Source of the DNA: Juglans regia
Taxonomy: Eukaryota > Streptophyta > Magnoliopsida > Fagales > Juglandaceae
Length of the DNA stretch: 64,000 nucleotides
Reading direction: 5' to 3'
Assembly: GCF_001411555.2 (NCBI RefSeq)
Contig: NC_049911.1
Coordinates: 30,973,044-31,037,043, forward strand
Part shown: positions 38,693 to 51,181 of the stretch, in pieces
How the letters are laid out: every line of letters begins with the position of its first letter
Position numbering within the stretch: the stretch's first letter is position 1
Notes under the pieces: generated by a model
Seen by the model: only the letters and a program-made list of their open reading frames with translations
What the model was told of the DNA's origin: nothing
Databases searched by the model: none
Program-made: the position numbers and the translations under genes

Positions 38693-38834
38693 TACCGTTA
38701 AGCCAGTGAACGGGTTTATTACCTGCTGTCAATAGGGTTGTTTGTTGCCGTCGATGTATCACTGAATACGTGGCACTTATCTGAGGTTAGCCGTTACACT
38801 AAGTGACGGTATGGTGGAGAGGTAAGAGGATTAG

Positions 38835-39965
38835 TATTGGTCTATGTATATTTATATGTAAAGTTATATTTGTATAATATGACTTTAAAATTCTCCACAT
38901 TGGCTTATGCATATCTAAATATTTAGCTACTTATGAATAGTACTTATTCAAATTTGGATAACTACTATTCACCCTACAAATCATATTTTAATAATTATTT
39001 ATCTCTCCTCCCACTCTCTTTCACACAATCCTTTCATTTTCTCATTCCTTCAACAACAAAACAAACATTCACTTGCACATTCATTTTATTATTATAATAT
39101 ATTATATTTTTTTTTTCATTTTATTATATTTTTAATATATTATTATTAAAAAATTATATTTTTTATTATTACATTTGTATCATTAATGTCAAATGTATGT
39201 AGTGAATATTAATTGTAAAATATATAAAAAAAATTGATTTTAACAAAAAAGTAATAATAATAAAATAATATTTTATTATTATTTTGTTTCAAATATGTAT
39301 AAATTAATGTGAAAATTTTGTTTGAATAATAAAGTAGATATGTAAAATAGATAATTTTACATATGCATATGTATAAACTAATGCTGAGCATTGATATTGG
39401 TCTATGCATATCCATATCTAAAGTCATATTTGGATAATATGACCTTAAAATCATCCACATTGGCTTATGCATATCTATAAATTTGGCTACCTATGAACAG
39501 TTGTTATCTAAATTTAGATAACAACTATTCACCCTACATATTATATTTTAATAATTAATTCTCTCTCCTCCCACTCTCCTCACACAATCCTTTCATTTTT
39601 TCACTCATTCAATAATAAAAAAAACATTCACTTACACATTCATTTTATTATTATAATATATTATATATTTTTTTTTCATTTTATTATATTTTTAATATAT
39701 TATTATTAAAAAATTATATTTTTTATTATTATATTTGTATTATTAATGTCAAATGTATATAGTGGATGTAGTGGATGTTAATTGTAAAATATATATAAAA
39801 AAATAGATTTTAGCAAAAAAGTAATAATAATAAAATAATAATATTTTATTATTATTTTGTTTCAAATATGCATAAGTCAATGTGAAAATTTTGCTTAAAT
39901 AATAAAATGGATATGTAAAAGAGATAATTTTACATATGCATATGCATAAATCAATGCTAATGCTC
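38835..39965. repeat. Two tandem ~560-bp MITE units
   Basis: Unit 1 (about 38835-39395) and unit 2 (about 39396-39965) share the same order: 'tattggtctatg', 'ccacattggcttatgcatatct', 'gataac.actattcaccctac', 'ctctcctcccactctc', 'acacaatcctttcatttt', a long A/T stretch, then 'acatatgcatatg.ataaa'. Each unit starts 'attggtctatgcatat' and ends with the near-inverted 'atatgcataaatcaat'. The unit junction has a single shared terminus, consistent with unequal exchange or head-to-tail insertion. Confidence 0.75.
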
Positions 39966-40993
39966 AATGCTCTAAGGGAGGGAATGGAAATCCAAATCCG
40001 GTGTTTGGGAATTAAGAAAAATAAAACAATTCGAGAGGTTGTAAATGAAATAGATGAAACTGTGGGTGGGGGTGACGGGGAGAGAGAGAGAGAATATGGG
40101 TAAGAGTTTGAGAGTGGCTTGTGTCACGTGGCGGGTGCATCTTTGTTCATGCTGCCCACCACTTGTTCGTCACTTTTACTTTTAAGATGAGTGAGAGATG
40201 AGATCTATTTGAAACCGCCAGCGGACTTTGCAAGGCGAAAAAAAAAAAAAAAAACCCGTTCTCCCTATCCCTATCTATCCGAAGCCATCTAAATTTATAT
40301 AAAACATTTTATTTATATTTAATATAATATTATGAAAAATAATATTTATAATCATGAATATGTAAATCTCGTATAACTATTTAAAAAATTAATAAGTATT
40401 AGATTCACATAAAAAAAAATTAATTTTTTAATAATAAATTTTTTTTTTTTTTAAAACGACTATACGACATTTATATATTCTACAATCGTATATAACATTA
40501 TTCTAATATTATTGATTTGGTGATATAAACAGTCAAAACAGTCTGCCTTTTCATAGACATTCTCATAATTTTATTATTATAATTTTTTTAAATTTTTATA
40601 AAAAATAAAATTATTTAAATTTTTATAAAAAATAAAATAAATAATTTTATTTTTTTAAATTTTTAAATAAAAATAATATTAAAATATATATTCTAATAAT
40701 ATTTTATTTTATTTTTAATTTTTATATCAAACTCATTCAAAAGAAACTGCTAAACAAAGAACGAGAAGGTTTCAACGTGGTCTTTATTTTCCGTTTTTTA
40801 TTTCCTCTTTAATGCTGCTCTTAGCTTTCCTGGAAAAATAATGGCGGTAGAAATTCTTTCTTTTTAACCAGGATTTCTTCTTTTGTTTTCTCTTACAGCA
40901 TAATTTAAATAATCGGATATTTTTGTTAGCATGCACGAGATATAAAGGGATTATTCAGTACGAACATTGTTCGGTCAGTTTCTTCGCCCACTA

Positions 40994-41208
40994 GTCTCTC
41001 TCTCTCTCTCTCTCCAATTATTCTATCTTTCGCAAAACATCAACTCCGAAATAAAACCAGTCTGGTTTTCAGTTCGAGTTTAAGCTTATCACTCAACCCT
41101 TGAAAATGCGCCTCCATCCAACCCCTCAAGTCTGTCTTTTTAGCGAATGACCCAATGCTCCATTTCCTCGGCTGAGCGGTTTCGTGATATTTTGGTGGGC
41201 TTTTCTAA
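40994..41208 (+). promoter_or_regulatory. GRF leader with CT repeat
   Basis: A (CT)n run at about 40994-41013 lies some 200 bases upstream of the GRF start codon, within the probable 5' UTR or core promoter. 'gatataaagg' at 40938-40948 could serve as a TATA box, placing the transcription start near 40.97 kb (inference). Confidence 0.4.
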
Positions 41209-44200
41209 ATGGATTTCGGGGTGGTGGGTTTTGATGGGTTAATGGGTTCAGACAATGGTTTTTCTTCTCTTGCTTCAGATCCTGAGACAAAACAGAAGTG
41301 GTACGGAGCTGGATTCCTCAAGCAGCAGAGATCTGGCACCTCTGAAGATGACTGGAGGAGCTCAAAGCTGGTCAAGACTGATGACTACTCTGCCTCCAAG
41401 GCGGTGCTGCTTCACCAGAAAAATGCTCTACTGAGATCTAATTGCACCCTATTCTCTGATGGTCAGCAACAGCAGCAAATGCTGAGCTTCTCCTCTCCCA
41501 AATCAGAAGTTCTCGTGGAAAAAAATTTTCAGAATGCCCCATTACATAACTTTCACCACGCATTATCTGCATACAGTAGAAATACAGGTACTTATTAAGC
41601 AGTTTGACGTCGTAATATTTATGTGGTGTCTGGACCGTTATATGGGGAAGTGCAACTGAAATGGCTTTGAATATGATTTGGAGAGGTAGGGAAGTAGGTG
41701 CTCGCATGGATCTCCAGATCTATGAGATGGGTTGTCTTTTGATTAATGTTTGATTGTTGGGTTGGAAACATTGGATGGGAAACGGTAGTTGAAATATGGA
41801 TGTTACTGGTAACTTGGATTTTGATTCCCCTGTACTAGTGGAAGGTCTTTTCAAGGAAATGTCCGGGTGGTCTTTGTTTCGAGTCTTGTCAAGAAAAAAA
41901 GAGTGCCCCCTTCATTTTCTCTCTTAAAATTTCTGTCTTCCTGTTTCCGGGAGATGTGTTTTTCTAATATTCCCACGCAGCTGATTAGTGAGCACAAAAA
42001 TGATATTTTCATGAAGCCAGGATGGAAAGAGCTATAACAGAAAGAAAAGGCCCCATTTTTCGATTGGTTTGAGTCTTTTTATCTTTTGATTTTCTCCGTC
42101 TTTTTCGTTTCTCTTCTTTATTTAGCACAATCACTTTGTTTTCTGATCAAAGACAAGAAAATACTTGATTGTTGCGGCCGCCGTAAAATATTGCAGTCGA
42201 GCTATTTATAAAAAAGAAATATATATATTCAAGTTACAATTTAGTTTTCCCCGTAGCAACCCTGTGGCATTTTTTTTTTCTTCTCTTTTTTGTATCTCTA
42301 AAATAAACTTTTTCTTTCAGCTTGCTGTGAAATGCCTTGAGATTTTGGCTTCCCTTCCGTCCTTTTTTACCTATCACCTATCTGATCTTCTCTGGGTTTT
42401 TTTTTCTTCAGGCTATAGCTCAGGGAGCCTGGATGGCGCAAGCGCGCATGGTGTTTTAGCAGGATCGCGAGGGCCATTTACTCCATCTCAATGGATGGAG
42501 CTAGAACACCAGGCCTTGATCTACAAATACATAACTGCAAATATGCCTGTACCATCTAACCTTCTCATTCCCATCAGAAAAGCCCTTGATTCTGCCGGGT
42601 TCTCTAGCTTTCCAGGGGGGCTTCTGAGAGCCAATACATGTAAGTTTTTTTTTGTTCCTTTTTGCAAACTAAAGAAAGCTAGTTTTGTACATCCGCGAGA
42701 TTTGCGTGCTTAGCTTTTAAAGGAATTTTCTAGTCGTATTTAACATATAACGTTTGTCATATGGCCCGTCCTCTCTCTCTCTCTCTCTCTCTACTATGTT
42801 TATGATATATGCGGGAGAGTGGATAAATTAATTTACCAATGTTTCTAACTGTTCCAAATTGTAATGAATTCATTACAGTTGCTATTTTTCTAAAAAAAAC
42901 TACTGTTGCTATCCAACCCTGTTAATTGTTGCTGTAAGACACAGATTTCTGTTCATTTAGATGCAAATATTTTTACAAACTTCGTATCGTTAATTTTCTC
43001 TGTTCTTATTTTGGATGCTTTTTTCTTTTGGATGTATCAAGTGGGATGGAGTTCTTTCCATTTGGGATTCTCCAACAATACCGATCCTGAGCCCGGAAGG
43101 TGTCGAAGGACCGATGGGAAGAAATGGCGATGCTCAAGAGATGCCGTTGCTGATCAAAAATATTGTGAACGGCACATGAACAGGGGCCGCCATCGTTCAA
43201 GAAAGCCTGTGGAAGGCCAAATCGGCCACGCCATCACCGGGACCACCACCCCCAGCACCAACTCAAAGCTGATGCCTATTGCTTCATCCCCCTCAGCATC
43301 TGCAGCGGTGGTAACCAGTGGGGGCGGTGCGGCCAATGGCCTCACCTCTGCACACCAACAACTTAAGAACCTGCAGCATGATGTATCTGGTCCTTCTGTG
43401 GCCAGCACCATCAACAGGTGAGTAATAGATATAATGTCTCATGTATCAAATTTCTTATCCACCTCTTAGATTCTATTCGTAGCGATGCTTCCCCTTTGGC
43501 ATCTAAATTGTTGTGGTAGTGTGGTACCATATGCGACATTGGTTACTATATCTCTTCATGTCTCAAAAGGAAATAGAATTGTATCATCTTCAGCCGAGGC
43601 TAGCTGATGTTAGTTTCTGATTCCTTATTGAGCACTGTTAGTTTATATTTGCTCGAACTTAAGTAGTTAGTACTGCCTTGACATCGATGGTATGATTCCG
43701 GAAAAATATTTTTAGTATGATAAACAGTGGTTCTCATTGAATTTCCATAAGATGTTGTAGTTCTTCTCGGACTCCAACGTCGTTTGTTAGGTTGAATGAT
43801 GGAATTGTAATTTCTCTAGCAGGATGTTTATCAACAAAGACAATATGGGTGAAAGAATGCAAGGTCAACCTGGCCTCTCGATGCTATCTCCTTCCATTGA
43901 CCTGAAACCTAAAGAAAACTCTTTCATGATTCAAAAACAGCAAATATCATATGAAGAACCCTCAAGAAATGTGTTTGGGCTAGTCACTTCTGATTCCTTG
44001 CTTAACCCTTCACATAGAAGCTCAAGTTTAGTGAACTGTTCTTCGCAAGAGGTCAGTGATGGAGGAACTGATTCACAACAAGCACTTCGCCATTTCATTG
44101 ATGACTGGCCTAAATCCCAATGTGATCGCTCAGCTATTTCGTGGCCTGAGATTGGGATGCAACCAGACAGGACCCAGCTATCGATCTCGATCCCCTTGGC

Positions 44201-44654
44201 TTCCCCGGGCTTTGTATCCTCCACTTCTTCTCCAACTGGTGAGAAACTTACCCTTTCGCCACTCAGACTGTCACGTGAGTTGGACTCAGTAAGGATGGGC
44301 TTGGGAGTGGGTAGTGTCCTTAATGAAACAAGCCCAAGGCAAGCAAATTGGATACCAATCTCATGGGAAGCATCTATGGGTGGTCCCCTGGGAGAGGTTT
44401 TGCATCATAGTAATGGTGCAAATGAATGCAAGAACCCATCCGCTCTTAACCTTATGACTGGGGGCTGGGACAATGGCCCTCCTATTGGATCATCTCCAAC
44501 TGGGGTCTTACAGAAGACCACTTTTGGGTCTCTTTCTAACAGCAGTGCAGGGAGCAGCCCGAGAGCTGAGAATCACAAGACACTTGAAGGGGCAAGCCAG
44601 TGCAATGACCTCCTTGGCTCGACTCTGAATTCCTCGTCCTTGCCTGCCGTGTAG
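41209..44654 (+). CDS. GRF: Growth-regulating factor, GRF1/2 type
   Basis: Transcriptional co-regulator that works with GIF/AN3 proteins to drive cell proliferation in young leaves and meristems (known for GRFs). Exons 41209-41587, 42412-42639, 43042-43417 and 43823-44654 give 1815 nt and 604 aa, all in phase. The QLQ domain is at about 148-183 ([19 protein letters not shown], then ITANMPVP); it has QW.ELE, as in Arabidopsis GRF1. The WRC domain is at about 217-259, with zinc ligands C223, C233, C244 and H247 and the basic [13 protein letters not shown] stretch for nuclear entry and DNA binding. The C terminus has the TQL ([10 protein letters not shown]) and GGPL ([10 protein letters not shown]) motifs of the GRF1-4 clade and [14 protein letters not shown] miR396 site overlaps the end of WRC. 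The exon 4 acceptor is tandem (TAGCAG). The symbol is family-level; GRF1 versus GRF2 is not resolved. Confidence 0.95.
43194..43214 (+). promoter_or_regulatory. miR396 target site in GRF exon 3
   Basis: cgttcaagaaagcctgtgga plus one further a reads in frame as RSRKPVE at the end of the WRC domain. It is the conserved GRF site, with the usual one-base bulge against miR396. Post-transcriptional repression in mature tissue follows from known biology. Confidence 0.92.
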
Positions 44655-45032
44655 CCACTTGACCCACCAACTCAGAAACTACTAAGGTGATGGAAAAAAA
44701 AAAGGGAAAAGAATTTTATCTGTGCTGAAACAAATAGCAAGTTTTCGGAGTTTCTAGTTAGTTGGTGAATCTTTTTAATTTCATAACCTGTCTCTTTTTC
44801 TTTTTTTTGGCTCCCAATTTGGGTTTGTTAGTTTTGCGTGAAAATTTGATTTCTATATAACGGTGAATGTTTTGTAAGATTATGGCCAGCGATATGAGTT
44901 TTTGTTAGCATTTTGAGCCCCACTAGTTTTGAATGTATTCATAGAAGGTCCCAAAAGGTATGAATCATATCAGCAGGTAGAAGATCGGGGGCACCAGAAT
45001 TAAGTTGTGAAGAAGTACAATTCCTTATTCAA

Positions 45033-45034
<2 letters not shown>

Positions 45035-45068
<34 letters not shown>
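45035..45068. repeat. (GA)n microsatellite
   Basis: 34-base GA run about 380 bases downstream of the GRF stop codon. Confidence 0.95.
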
Positions 45069-45070
<2 letters not shown>

Positions 45071-45430
45071 AGAATTAGGTTGAATGTACTCAAAACGATG
45101 TCTACTTTCTAGCAAGCCAAAATTTTCAAAATATGAGAGCTAGAATTGATGTTGCAGTTAAATGGAGTTGGTTAGAGCCCCAAAACGAGGACCACCAGTG
45201 GCTTGTTCTATTTTTTCAATATATGCCACTCTTTTGAATCTTTTCATCAAGAGGGTGTCCATTATGCCAAAGTTTTCAAGCAATATGACGGAGATTTTCT
45301 TAGTATAACTTTGTTCCAAATGAAAGAATTTAAGGGAAAAGGGGGAGAGTGATCTCTAACCAAGTCCCAAAGCTACTTTTGTATCGACTCTATTGAAGAG
45401 ATTGTTTGAAGAGTGCTTTCAAATTTTGGT

Positions 45431-45881
45431 GTCTAAACCAATGTTTTGAATACCGTACCGGACGTTGTACCGGTCAAGGCACTGAAACGAAATATTTCTG
45501 TACCGGTACCGTTTCGGAATAACGTTTCGGGATAGTCGATATATAAATAAATTATATATATATATAAATTATATTTCAAAATAATAGTCTATATATAAAT
45601 AAATTATATATAAATACATATATATAAAAATTATAAATAGTCTAGTCTAAATTAGGGTTTAAAATATAAATTTGTAGTATGAAAAAATGAAAAAAAAAAA
45701 AAAAACATACCGGCCGATATCGGCCGAAATATAGGTCGGTACAGGCCGAAATGGCCAGTATGGCCGGTATTTTAACCGGTACGGAATATATATAATACCT
45801 GTACCGGCCGGACGGCCGAAACGAAAAATTTCGGTTGTACCGGCCGGTACGGTACGAAATTTAAAACTTTGGTCTAAACCA
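45431..45881. mobile_element. MULE-type MITE rich in ccggtac motifs
   Basis: The element (about 45441-45871) is flanked by the exact 10-base repeat gtctaaacca (45431-45440 and 45872-45881). Its ends are inverted: 'atgttttgaataccgtaccgg' against the reverse complement 'aaagttttaaatttcgtaccg'. Both subterminal regions are packed with 'gtaccggt', 'cggccg' and 'ccgaaacg' motifs able to form hairpins. The middle is A/T-rich. Target length and long GC-rich ends fit a Mutator-derived, non-coding element. Confidence 0.75.
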
Positions 45882-46579
45882 AAATTAAGAGTGATAAGAG
45901 TATTCACTCATTTATTGGAGGATCATTAAGATTTGAAATAATGCTACCTAGAAGGGGAACAAACACCCTTGATTTGTAAGGTGGTATTAGAAAAATTAAA
46001 AACCCTTTTGGAAAAGATAACGATTGACAAGACAGTTATCATACCAAAAACTTAATTCCCGTTAGTGGATTTTTCATTGACTATTCTAGTGAATGATAGA
46101 TAGGAAATTATAGATGCGTTTTCAAGAGTTGAGTGAAAATGTTTAGTCGCAATGAGATTTAGTGTGGGTGCATTATGCATGTATTTTTGCAGTAAGAATT
46201 TAGTCCAAAGGGACTCATACCACAAAAAATTTCAAACTAGCTTACAAAAGCTTCGAGGATGTAATGTAAATTCCAATTCATAAGATCTAAAGATCTAATT
46301 TTTCTTAGAATGTCCTTCTACCTCCTTGAGAAAAAGGTGGCAAAAGGTTTATAATGTCATCAACATGGATGAATTTGGTATGGTCCGGTCGGTCTCTAAG
46401 GGATTTTGCAGACCAGGCGGAAGGGGTTCGGTCCATAGTTTTCCCACCCTAGATCGGACCGAAGTGACATGTGGACCGGACTGGACTGGACTATTGCCAA
46501 TCGGTTCGTTCTATCCGACCATTACCCCAATGGGCCACTTTTTCAATTTCAGCCCAACCAACTAGTTAAGTTTTGGCCC

Positions 46580-47150
46580 AAGTCCTGATTTTGAGACTAT
46601 TTTCAACCTAAATTATTATTAACATACAAGAAAATAGAAAAAAAAAACAAGAAAAAGATACAAAATGCCAATAACATCCCAAATATAAATAAGAGAAAAA
46701 TATAGAAAAAAGGAAAAAATACTAATAAAACTAAAAATTCCTAATCATCCAAGCTCCAAATCAAAGAAAAAAAAAAGGTTACAAAACCACAATAAAATTT
46801 ATAAATTATAATCCATGCATCTAAATCGAAATTACAAATTATAAATGACTAAATAGTAATAATAATAATAAAAAAAACTCCAACTCCAAGTCTTTAGTCT
46901 CAAAGTCCAAAACTCCAAGTCATTGAATGTCTTAGTTTAATAACATAAATAACTAGTATAGTATTATAAAAATATATTATTCTCACCTCATTCATCTGTA
47001 TTGGGTGTAGGCATTATATTTGACGCTTTTATAGAATTTTTAATCTCTCCAATAAGTTCTATACATAAAAGATAAAACAAAACAAATAATATAAATCATA
47101 AACGATATAAAATGAAGTAAATTTGTAATTAGTACATACTCATATCCAGC
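46580..47150. other. A/T-rich flank of the hAT element
   Basis: A-rich sequence with (TAATAA)-type runs between a 'ggtccggtcggtc' region at 46.38-46.53 kb and the transposase remains. A similar 'ccggtccaaaat..gaccgg' region occurs at 50.52-50.62 kb, so the original hAT element may have spanned about 46.4-50.6 kb. Exact terminal repeats and an 8-bp duplication were not identified. Confidence 0.3.
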
Positions 47151-49061
47151 TGCTTCTCAAATTCCTCCACCTCATCCATTAAAGTCCTAAGGCTGATTGG
47201 AGTAAAAAGAAGTACGAAGCTAATTTTGTGTACAAATGAGACCATCAACCATCATCGGAGATAAACTACTTTGGAAATGATAAAGTACTCGACATGCCGT
47301 GTTAAATGCAGATTTAGAGGCCATTATAGATACTGGTATTGCAAGTACATCGCGTGCAACTTTTGAAAGTACCTGATATCTAACTGAATTAACCTTACAT
47401 CAAATTAGAATGTCGAAACTTGCATCTTGTTCCTCACAATTTTCAGCTAAGCTTCTATCAACCTTTTGACTTTCTTTCCAAATAATTTTTCGACTATAAC
47501 CGTTGCTTAAATAGGACTAATCTATGTGCTTTCCTATCATCAAGTCTACTAACTATAGCACTTACATATTCAGGTGGAGGATTTGTGCACTACTGTTGTT
47601 GAACAGAACTAATCCCTTCTACGTTTTCAACATATGCATCATACATGTGGGTTAAAGTATCTTTCACATTCAAACTCAAATCAATTGCTTTTGTTGGATC
47701 ATGGACATACATTGATCCTAATGAACATTCAAGATATCTCATTAATCCCACCACGGGGTTTCCTTCTTCACACTACATGTCAATGGCATCTTGAATTGTT
47801 ACTAACTCCATAAAAAAGGAGTTGCAAGTACCATATTTACCTCTGAGAAACGTAAAGTTGTATCATGAAAAACTTGAAGAAGCCTTACAAACAACTTTAC
47901 TTGCTCCAAATCATTATTTTTGGAAGGCCCTAACTTTCTTGACGTTCTCATAATCCAACAATCATCATCGTCATCATCGTCGTCATCATCTCTGGTACTA
48001 GTAAGGAAGTTTGAATATTCTTCCGCTAATCGTTCGAAAGTTTTTCTAAATGTTTCCACTATTCCTAACATAAAATATGTGGAGTTCCACCTAGTTTGCA
48101 CATCCTTGCAAACATGATCTTTGCATGTAAACATGATCTAATTGTACACACGACTTAAATGTACTACATCTTTGATGTGAGGATTTTACGTATTTCACAA
48201 CATTTCTCACCTTTGCAATAGAGTCATCATACTCTTTCAACTCCTTACGAACAATTACATTTAATATGTTGGCACAACACCGAATATGCAAGAATTGATG
48301 ACCCAAGACAATGTACCTCCTATGCTTGGTTTTTTTTTTTTTTTTTTTTCCGAATAAGATATTGCTCTATTATTAGAACATGCATTATTAACAGTGATTG
48401 CAAGTATTTTCGATCACCCCCAATTAGGCAAGCACACCTGTATGACCTTACCAAGTGTATCGCGCTTGTGATTTTCAGCAAAAGAAAAATAAATAATCAT
48501 GTTGTGTAAATTCTAATCATCGTCAATAAAGTATGAGTGACACATATAATTGAGGTTTTGCACAGATGTCCATGTATCCGTGGTAAGAGAAATTCGTTGC
48601 CTTGAAGAGCATTTTTCAACTTACTTTTTTTTTTCCCTCAAATACACATCAAAACAATCATTCGCAATCGTGACACGGGATGTAATCCCTGCCCATTTAA
48701 AGCAAACAACAAGCATAAATCTTTTGAAACCCTCACCTTCAACGAACATAAAGAGCAACTCATCAAGAATCAACATCTCCGCTAAGGCTTGTCTGTAAGC
48801 CTCAACACTAAATGCTATGGGAACAAGTCCCCCATTACCATTACCACTTCCTCCATCCTTCGCCTTCCAACCTAAAGTAGTTTGTGACTTGTCTTTCTTC
48901 TTAAACGGACATTTCATACACTTTTTCTCAATGTGGTACTTCATGGATTTTGTATCGCTGGTCTTCGTATCACATGCATACGAAACACCATAGTAATTCC
49001 ATACAATCCTAGGTTTAGTGGGATCACCTTTTGGTGTTTTTGTAAAGTGATCCCAAACCAT
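47150..49061 (-). pseudogene. Decayed hAT (Ac-like) transposase
   Basis: Read on the minus strand, pieces in the order of a hAT transposase appear in different frames. A BED zinc-finger region comes first (49061-48860, ..YACDTKTSDTKSMKYHIEKKC), with both first cysteines of the finger changed to Trp and Tyr. EAYRQALAEMLILDELLF and GITSRVTIANDCFDVYLREK follow (48.8-48.62 kb). Then come LTTDTWTSVQNLNYMC (48.59-48.54 kb), FLHIRCCANILNVIVRKELK (48.30-48.23 kb) and VQTRWNSTYFMLGIVETF (48.10-48.05 kb). A dimerisation-like end is near 47.39-47.28 kb (LSKVARDVLAIPVSIMASKS). Stops and frameshifts separate them. A run of ten Asp codons (about 47.96-47.99 kb) is an in-gene triplet expansion. Not functional. 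Confidence 0.85.
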
Positions 49062-49239
49062 TGACCTAACTCTACCACCACTAGATCCACTACCACTCGT
49101 TTTAGTATTTACATTGAGTGAGAGTGGAGGAATGCCACTAAACCCGTATGTTGACTAATTAGCATTATCAGTAGTGGAGTCTCTCGGAATCGTTTCTTTT
49201 AGAGGGTCCACCATCTAGAAAAATAATCATACAAAATTT

Positions 49240-51140
49240 AACTTAAAAGCTAACTTAACAAGTCCGAATCCGAAAATTTTCTAGACTCAAGTATTCATGC
49301 GATTCAAATGATAAAAAAATTGCAAAAACCCCAACTACCCATAAAAGATTCAACAAATGCAAAAAAGGCAAGAATGTGGCAAAAAAAACGTGATTAAATC
49401 AATTCATATGGTCTATGGATCTTTTCGGTTTCCTAAACAACTTCATTTTTTCTGGTTTTTTACCATTGTAAATAGGAAAATACGAGATAAAAATTATCAA
49501 GAGTGATTTAGTACCTTAGAACAATGCCAGCGTGTGATGGAGTGGTTGGACTTGGGATTCTAGGTTTTCTTATCGCCATTTGACGTAGAGGGACTTGGCA
49601 CTCGGGAGGGAGAATGAGATTATGAGAGGGTGAGTGTGTACTTTGACCCTAGTGCTCATAAGTATGAGTGTGTACTATGAGTCTATGCAAAGAAAATAAA
49701 AATTAGCAGTGAATAATATTGAGCTCCTGAAAAGCCAATTTTATCTCTCTTTAGTTTCACAACAATATATCATATATGATTAATTGATATCATATATTAC
49801 TAACGCTTGCTTGCAACTTAGGTATCTTAAAAAAATTACATAATTACTTCAATTAAGTGTAAATAATAGAGTATGTATGATGTATTTACTATTTTTGTAA
49901 TATGGTATCATTCAGTTTTAAATGCTTGCTTGTTTCTCTATTCATCAACCAAGTGTGAAGATTCCTAAGGATTGATTGATCAAGAGACCAAAAAACATGC
50001 AAGAATTTTTCCAACCAAAAGTCTTTTAAGTTTTAATGATGCATGCACATAGATATTGAAAATCTAAGTTGGTGGTTTTATATATATAATTATTTGTTGT
50101 GCTAGTGATATTCTTTGTATTATTGTATATATATAAGTCTTTGATTATGTATTATATAATTTATATATTTGTTTTCAAGAAAATTTGCCATGAATTGGTA
50201 ATTATAAGAAATAAATATTTTCATGAGATCAATGATGGTTGGCTGGCCTGATTAGTAGACTAGTAGTATTGTATTTTTCACATAATGTATATTTTTTCAT
50301 ATGAATATAATAAAAAATAATCATGGAACTAATATTTTTTTTTTACTATTGTCTATTTAGATATAATGACATAAATTATCATGATTTATGATATATTATT
50401 AATTGATATAATATATTATTTAATATTTTATATAGTCAATAATAATAAGTTAGAAAAAAATTACACCCTTAACTTATATAATTATTATATTAAATTATTA
50501 AAAATATTTTAAATATATATAATATGGTCCCATCCGGTCCAAAATTTATAGACCATGAGACCGGATTGAATTTTTTCAATCCACAATGTGTGGTACCAAA
50601 ACCGACCGGTACTAGTTTCAACCGCATGTCCTCTCCACCAACTCCAATCGATTCAATTCCTCCTCATTTCTAGCCAATGAAAGCATCGAATTTCAAATTT
50701 TTTTTTTCCCTCCAATTTCACTCCATTTTCTTTTTTATTGTTTGTCTCTTTGTTGGTTGGTATCAATTGGGCTGGTGATTCTAACGTTTTCAGTCCGTTA
50801 GTTGCAATGTGTGCGTGTGTTTTGAATAGTGGGGGAACTGGTTCCAACAGGTTTTAATTTGGCTGGCTTCGATCATCTCTAAATGCATTAATATACTGGA
50901 AAAGGAAAACTAATGTCTTCACAGCTGATCATGGCCAGTCTATTATTCTTTAGAAACAAAGGCTCCACATCCTTTTGCTCCTTTGAACTTGATATCACAT
51001 TAGCTACTCAAGCTACCCATTAATTTGTACGTTATTTTCTTGATCTTTCGAAAGCCATTAAACCACAAAATATATCATGATCCCCTTATAATGTATCGAT
51101 CAAATGATTCTTCAATCCATAAACCTCATCTTGTTTAACA
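49240..51140. other. Intergenic A/T-rich DNA, 5' side of the hAT remains
   Basis: No gene supported. It includes possible terminal sequence of the hAT element near 50.5-50.65 kb ('ccatccggtccaaaattt', 'aaccgaccggtactag'). Otherwise it is simple A/T-rich sequence. Confidence 0.4.
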
Positions 51141-51149
51141 TTTAAGGAA

Positions 51150-51181
51150 AAAACAAACACAAACACAAACACAAACACAAA
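51150..51181. repeat. (CAAACA)n short tandem repeat
   Basis: Five units of 'aaacac' in a row. Confidence 0.9.

Larger units (their letters stand above)
22381..40990. other. Gene-poor AT-rich tract with transposon remains
   Basis: About 18.6 kb without a supported protein-coding gene. It includes (TA)n and (GAT)n microsatellites, several AT-rich MITE copies (27.96-28.31, 30.2-30.6, 32.17-32.33, 37.0-37.26, 40.56-40.75 kb) and the elements listed separately at 28.3, 35.9, 37.6 and 38.8 kb. Two GC-richer islands at 30.85-31.10 kb and 31.65-31.90 kb stand out in composition, but no domain or splice structure could be assigned. The last 1-2 kb should contain the GRF promoter. Confidence 0.5.

Noticed and set aside
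39209..39967. Two similar Tyr/Phe/Ile-rich frames (87 and 72 aa), apparently a paralogous pair
   Set aside because: They are the AT-rich interiors of the two tandem MITE units; their similarity comes from the repeat.
43931..44224. Minus-strand frame within GRF exon 4
   Set aside because: Shadow of the GRF coding exon; the plus frame carries the conserved TQL motif here.
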